Part shown: positions 62,818-64,000 of the stretch, one piece after another
How positions within the stretch are numbered: the stretch's first letter is position 1
Layout: every line of letters starts with the position of its first letter
Origin: a virus
Length of the DNA: 64,000 nt
Strand: one strand, 5' to 3'
Virus record (IMG/VR): IMGVR_UViG_3300033153_010139
Span: 55,267-119,266 of that record
The notes under the pieces: model-generated
Database searches by the model: none
What the model was told of the DNA's origin: nothing
What the model saw: only the letters and a program-made list of their open reading frames with translations
Position numbers and translations under genes: made by a program

Positions 62818-63498
62818 ATGCCACCGAGCGCTGCGATTGCTACGAAGGACGCTTTACACAGGACCAAAGGCTACGCCCGAGTGGAGCAGGAGTTCTACTC
62901 GGGCCAGGCCAAGTCTCGCGAGGGTCGCTACATACAGGCCAAGGCGATCAGCGACCTGTATGACCTGGTTCCGCACTGGCCGGATGTGCGCGTACGAGGT
63001 GTCATGCGCGACTGGAACGGCGGCGCCGCGCCGGGGACCTTGGACACGTGGTCGCTGATGGGCGACCTCTACAAGAAGTACCCGAAGCAGGCTTTCTGGA
63101 TGGCGCTGGCGTGGGGTACGCTCTCGCAGCTCGGTACGGTACGGCCGAGGAACAGGCAGGCCGTCATGGATCACGTCTGCGGTGTTCGGAAAAAGGCCAT
63201 GGGCGGCAGGTGCAAGGAGCCCAGCGGCCACGTCGAGAGGGGCTCGGTTCGCGAATTTCTGGCGGACATCCCGGATCCGGCGGCCGACCGGCTCGCCTAT
63301 AGCGGTCGCGACGGCGGCGCGAAGGGGCAGTACCGGAAGCTGCAGTCCAAGACGATCTCATCGCTCGGTGCCGGGCTTGACGAGCAGTTCGAGAACGGCG
63401 CTAAGGAGCTGCTCCTCGATACCGTACCGCCGGACGTGCGGGAGCATCTGATTGACGAGTACGGTTGGAAGCCGGCCAAGAAGGCCAAGGCCGGCTAG
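62818..63498 (+). CDS. Protein of unknown function
   Basis: 226 residues, SD AAGGAGGGGG. Helical (RVEQEFYSGQAKSREGRYIQ, YPKQAFWMALAWGTLSQLGT) with a basic Gly-rich middle (GRDGGAKGQYRKLQ) and Lys-rich end. No motif recognised. Confidence 0.55.
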   Translation: MPPSAAIATKDALHRTKGYARVEQEFYSGQAKSREGRYIQAKAISDLYDLVPHWPDVRVRGVMRDWNGGAAPGTLDTWSLMGDLYKKYPKQAFWMALAWGTLSQLGTVRPRNRQAVMDHVCGVRKKAMGGRCKEPSGHVERGSVREFLADIPDPAADRLAYSGRDGGAKGQYRKLQSKTISSLGAGLDEQFENGAKELLLDTVPPDVREHLIDEYGWKPAKKAKAG

Positions 63499-63501
63499 GG
63501 C

Positions 63502-63726
63502 GTGGCCGTCTGCTACGAGTGCAACAAGCGCTTCTATGGGAGCCTTTGCGTGTACTGCGGGTGGGCGGCCGTTTACAAATGTTGGTCGTGCAAGGGTGAG
63601 GTGACTCCCGACGACGACCATTGTCGGCGCTGCGGCTGGTTCGAGTGCCCGGACTGCGGAAAGTGCGGGTGCGACAAGAGCCGGCCGCAGAGCCGCGAGG
63701 AACGTGGCGAGCATCTGGTCAGCTGA
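63502..63726 (+). CDS. Triple zinc-ribbon mini-protein
   Basis: 74 residues, GTG. VCYECNKRF, CVYCGWAAVY, CWSCKGEV, HCRRCGWFECPDCGKCGC give five CxxC-type pairs. A compact zinc-binding protein of unknown partner. Confidence 0.62.
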   Translation: MAVCYECNKRFYGSLCVYCGWAAVYKCWSCKGEVTPDDDHCRRCGWFECPDCGKCGCDKSRPQSREERGEHLVS

Positions 63727-63737
63727 AAGGAGAGGCG

Positions 63738-63914
63738 ATGAACAAGGACGAGCTGGGCAAACTCGGCGAGAAGATGCGGCGCATTGGCGCGGGGCTACAG
63801 AAAGCTCGCGCGGAGTGCGACGCCTACGACCGAGCGGATGAAGGCCGTATGGACAGGAGCAGCGTCATTCAGGCCATCGGCCTGCTCAACTCGATGGTCG
63901 AGGGCTGCGAGTAG
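63738..63914 (+). CDS. Small helical protein
   Basis: 58 residues, strong SD AAAGGAGAGG. Charged helices (DELGKLGEKMRRIGAGLQKA, AIGLLNSMVEG). Function unknown. Confidence 0.55.
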   Translation: MNKDELGKLGEKMRRIGAGLQKARAECDAYDRADEGRMDRSSVIQAIGLLNSMVEGCE

Positions 63915-63978
63915 CACTCCGACGGAGCCCGCGCGCTCTTGATGGCCGCGGTGGACTGGCTGAGAGAGGAAGAAGACG

Positions 63979-64000
63979 ATGGACCGCCGACCGCCCTTGG
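63979..64000 (+). CDS. Start of a gene cut by the window end
   Basis: ATG after SD GAGAGGAAGAAG; only seven codons are present (MDRRPPL). An earlier ATG at 63942 in another frame (MAAVDWLREEEDD) lacks an SD and is less likely. Confidence 0.35.

Noticed and set aside
1-64000. Temperate lifestyle (integrase, attachment site, CI-like repressor)
   Set aside because: No such gene or site seen in this window. The rest of the genome is not available, so lysogeny is not excluded.

Overview
The window is a gene-dense stretch (few gaps over 100 bases, high GC) of a large tailed double-stranded DNA bacteriophage. The evidence is a run of tail-fibre and tail-spike genes, a phage replication module (sliding clamp, helicase loader, DnaB-type helicase, primase, candidate single-strand binding protein), three HNH-type homing endonucleases, and dozens of very small genes overlapping by 4-8 bases (ATGA/GTGA coupling). 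I see no integrase, attachment site, terminase, portal, major capsid protein, DNA polymerase or RNA polymerase here, so this is only part of a genome. The host cannot be named. It is probably GC-rich, and several TAGAAT/TAGAAC boxes placed 6-7 bases before a start codon hint at a host that tolerates leaderless mRNAs, which is weak evidence.

Layout. (1) 1-15.8 kb, plus strand: a metallophosphoesterase followed by about ten structural genes built from shuffled modules, including a beta-helix tail spike, a repeat-rich fibre and a collagen-like fibre, then two further structural-type genes behind a good promoter. (2) 15.8-18.0 kb, minus strand: three genes including a DUF6011-type zinc protein. 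(3) 18.2-36.7 kb, plus strand: a long operon of accessory enzymes: HNH endonuclease, ADP-ribosylglycohydrolase, PPP-type phosphatase, YkgJ-like CxxC protein, two DNA methyltransferases (one with an HNH gene embedded in it), deoxynucleoside kinase, thymidine kinase, an AAA+/VWA pair and a radical SAM protein, interleaved with tiny genes. (4) 36.9-40.3 kb, minus strand: GroES-like chaperonin, 5'-nucleotidase, a phage tmRNA and small zinc proteins. (5) 40.3-46.8 kb, plus strand: a lipoprotein with HEQEH, then about 19 tiny overlapping genes. (6) 46.8-48.5 kb, minus strand: a Pth2-like peptidyl-tRNA hydrolase and a tRNA-Phe. (7) 48.6-64 kb, plus strand: a membrane-anchored zinc-ribbon protein, a structured intergenic region, replication genes, a second AAA+/VWA pair, a methyltransferase and late small genes.

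Two systems stand out. First, a short helical motif of the form S-A-V-D-x-L-A-x-L-A is appended, usually at or near the C terminus, to about 28 otherwise unrelated proteins on both strands between 20.7 and 47.2 kb, plus one at 58.3 kb. They include a nuclease, a methyltransferase and a prohead-protease-like protein. Codon use varies between copies, so selection appears to act on the peptide. I know of no described tag of this kind. Second, the phage carries parts of a translation-rescue kit: a complete tmRNA with a 30-codon tag ending in Val-Leu-Val, a peptidyl-tRNA hydrolase whose intact N terminus seems to require a +1 frameshift, and a tRNA-Phe with an enlarged anticodon loop.

Expression appears to rely on a recurring TA(G/T)AA(C/T) box, often directly preceded by a short palindrome or hairpin, found upstream of many transcription units on both strands. 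Functions given below rest on motif recognition by eye; no database search was possible.
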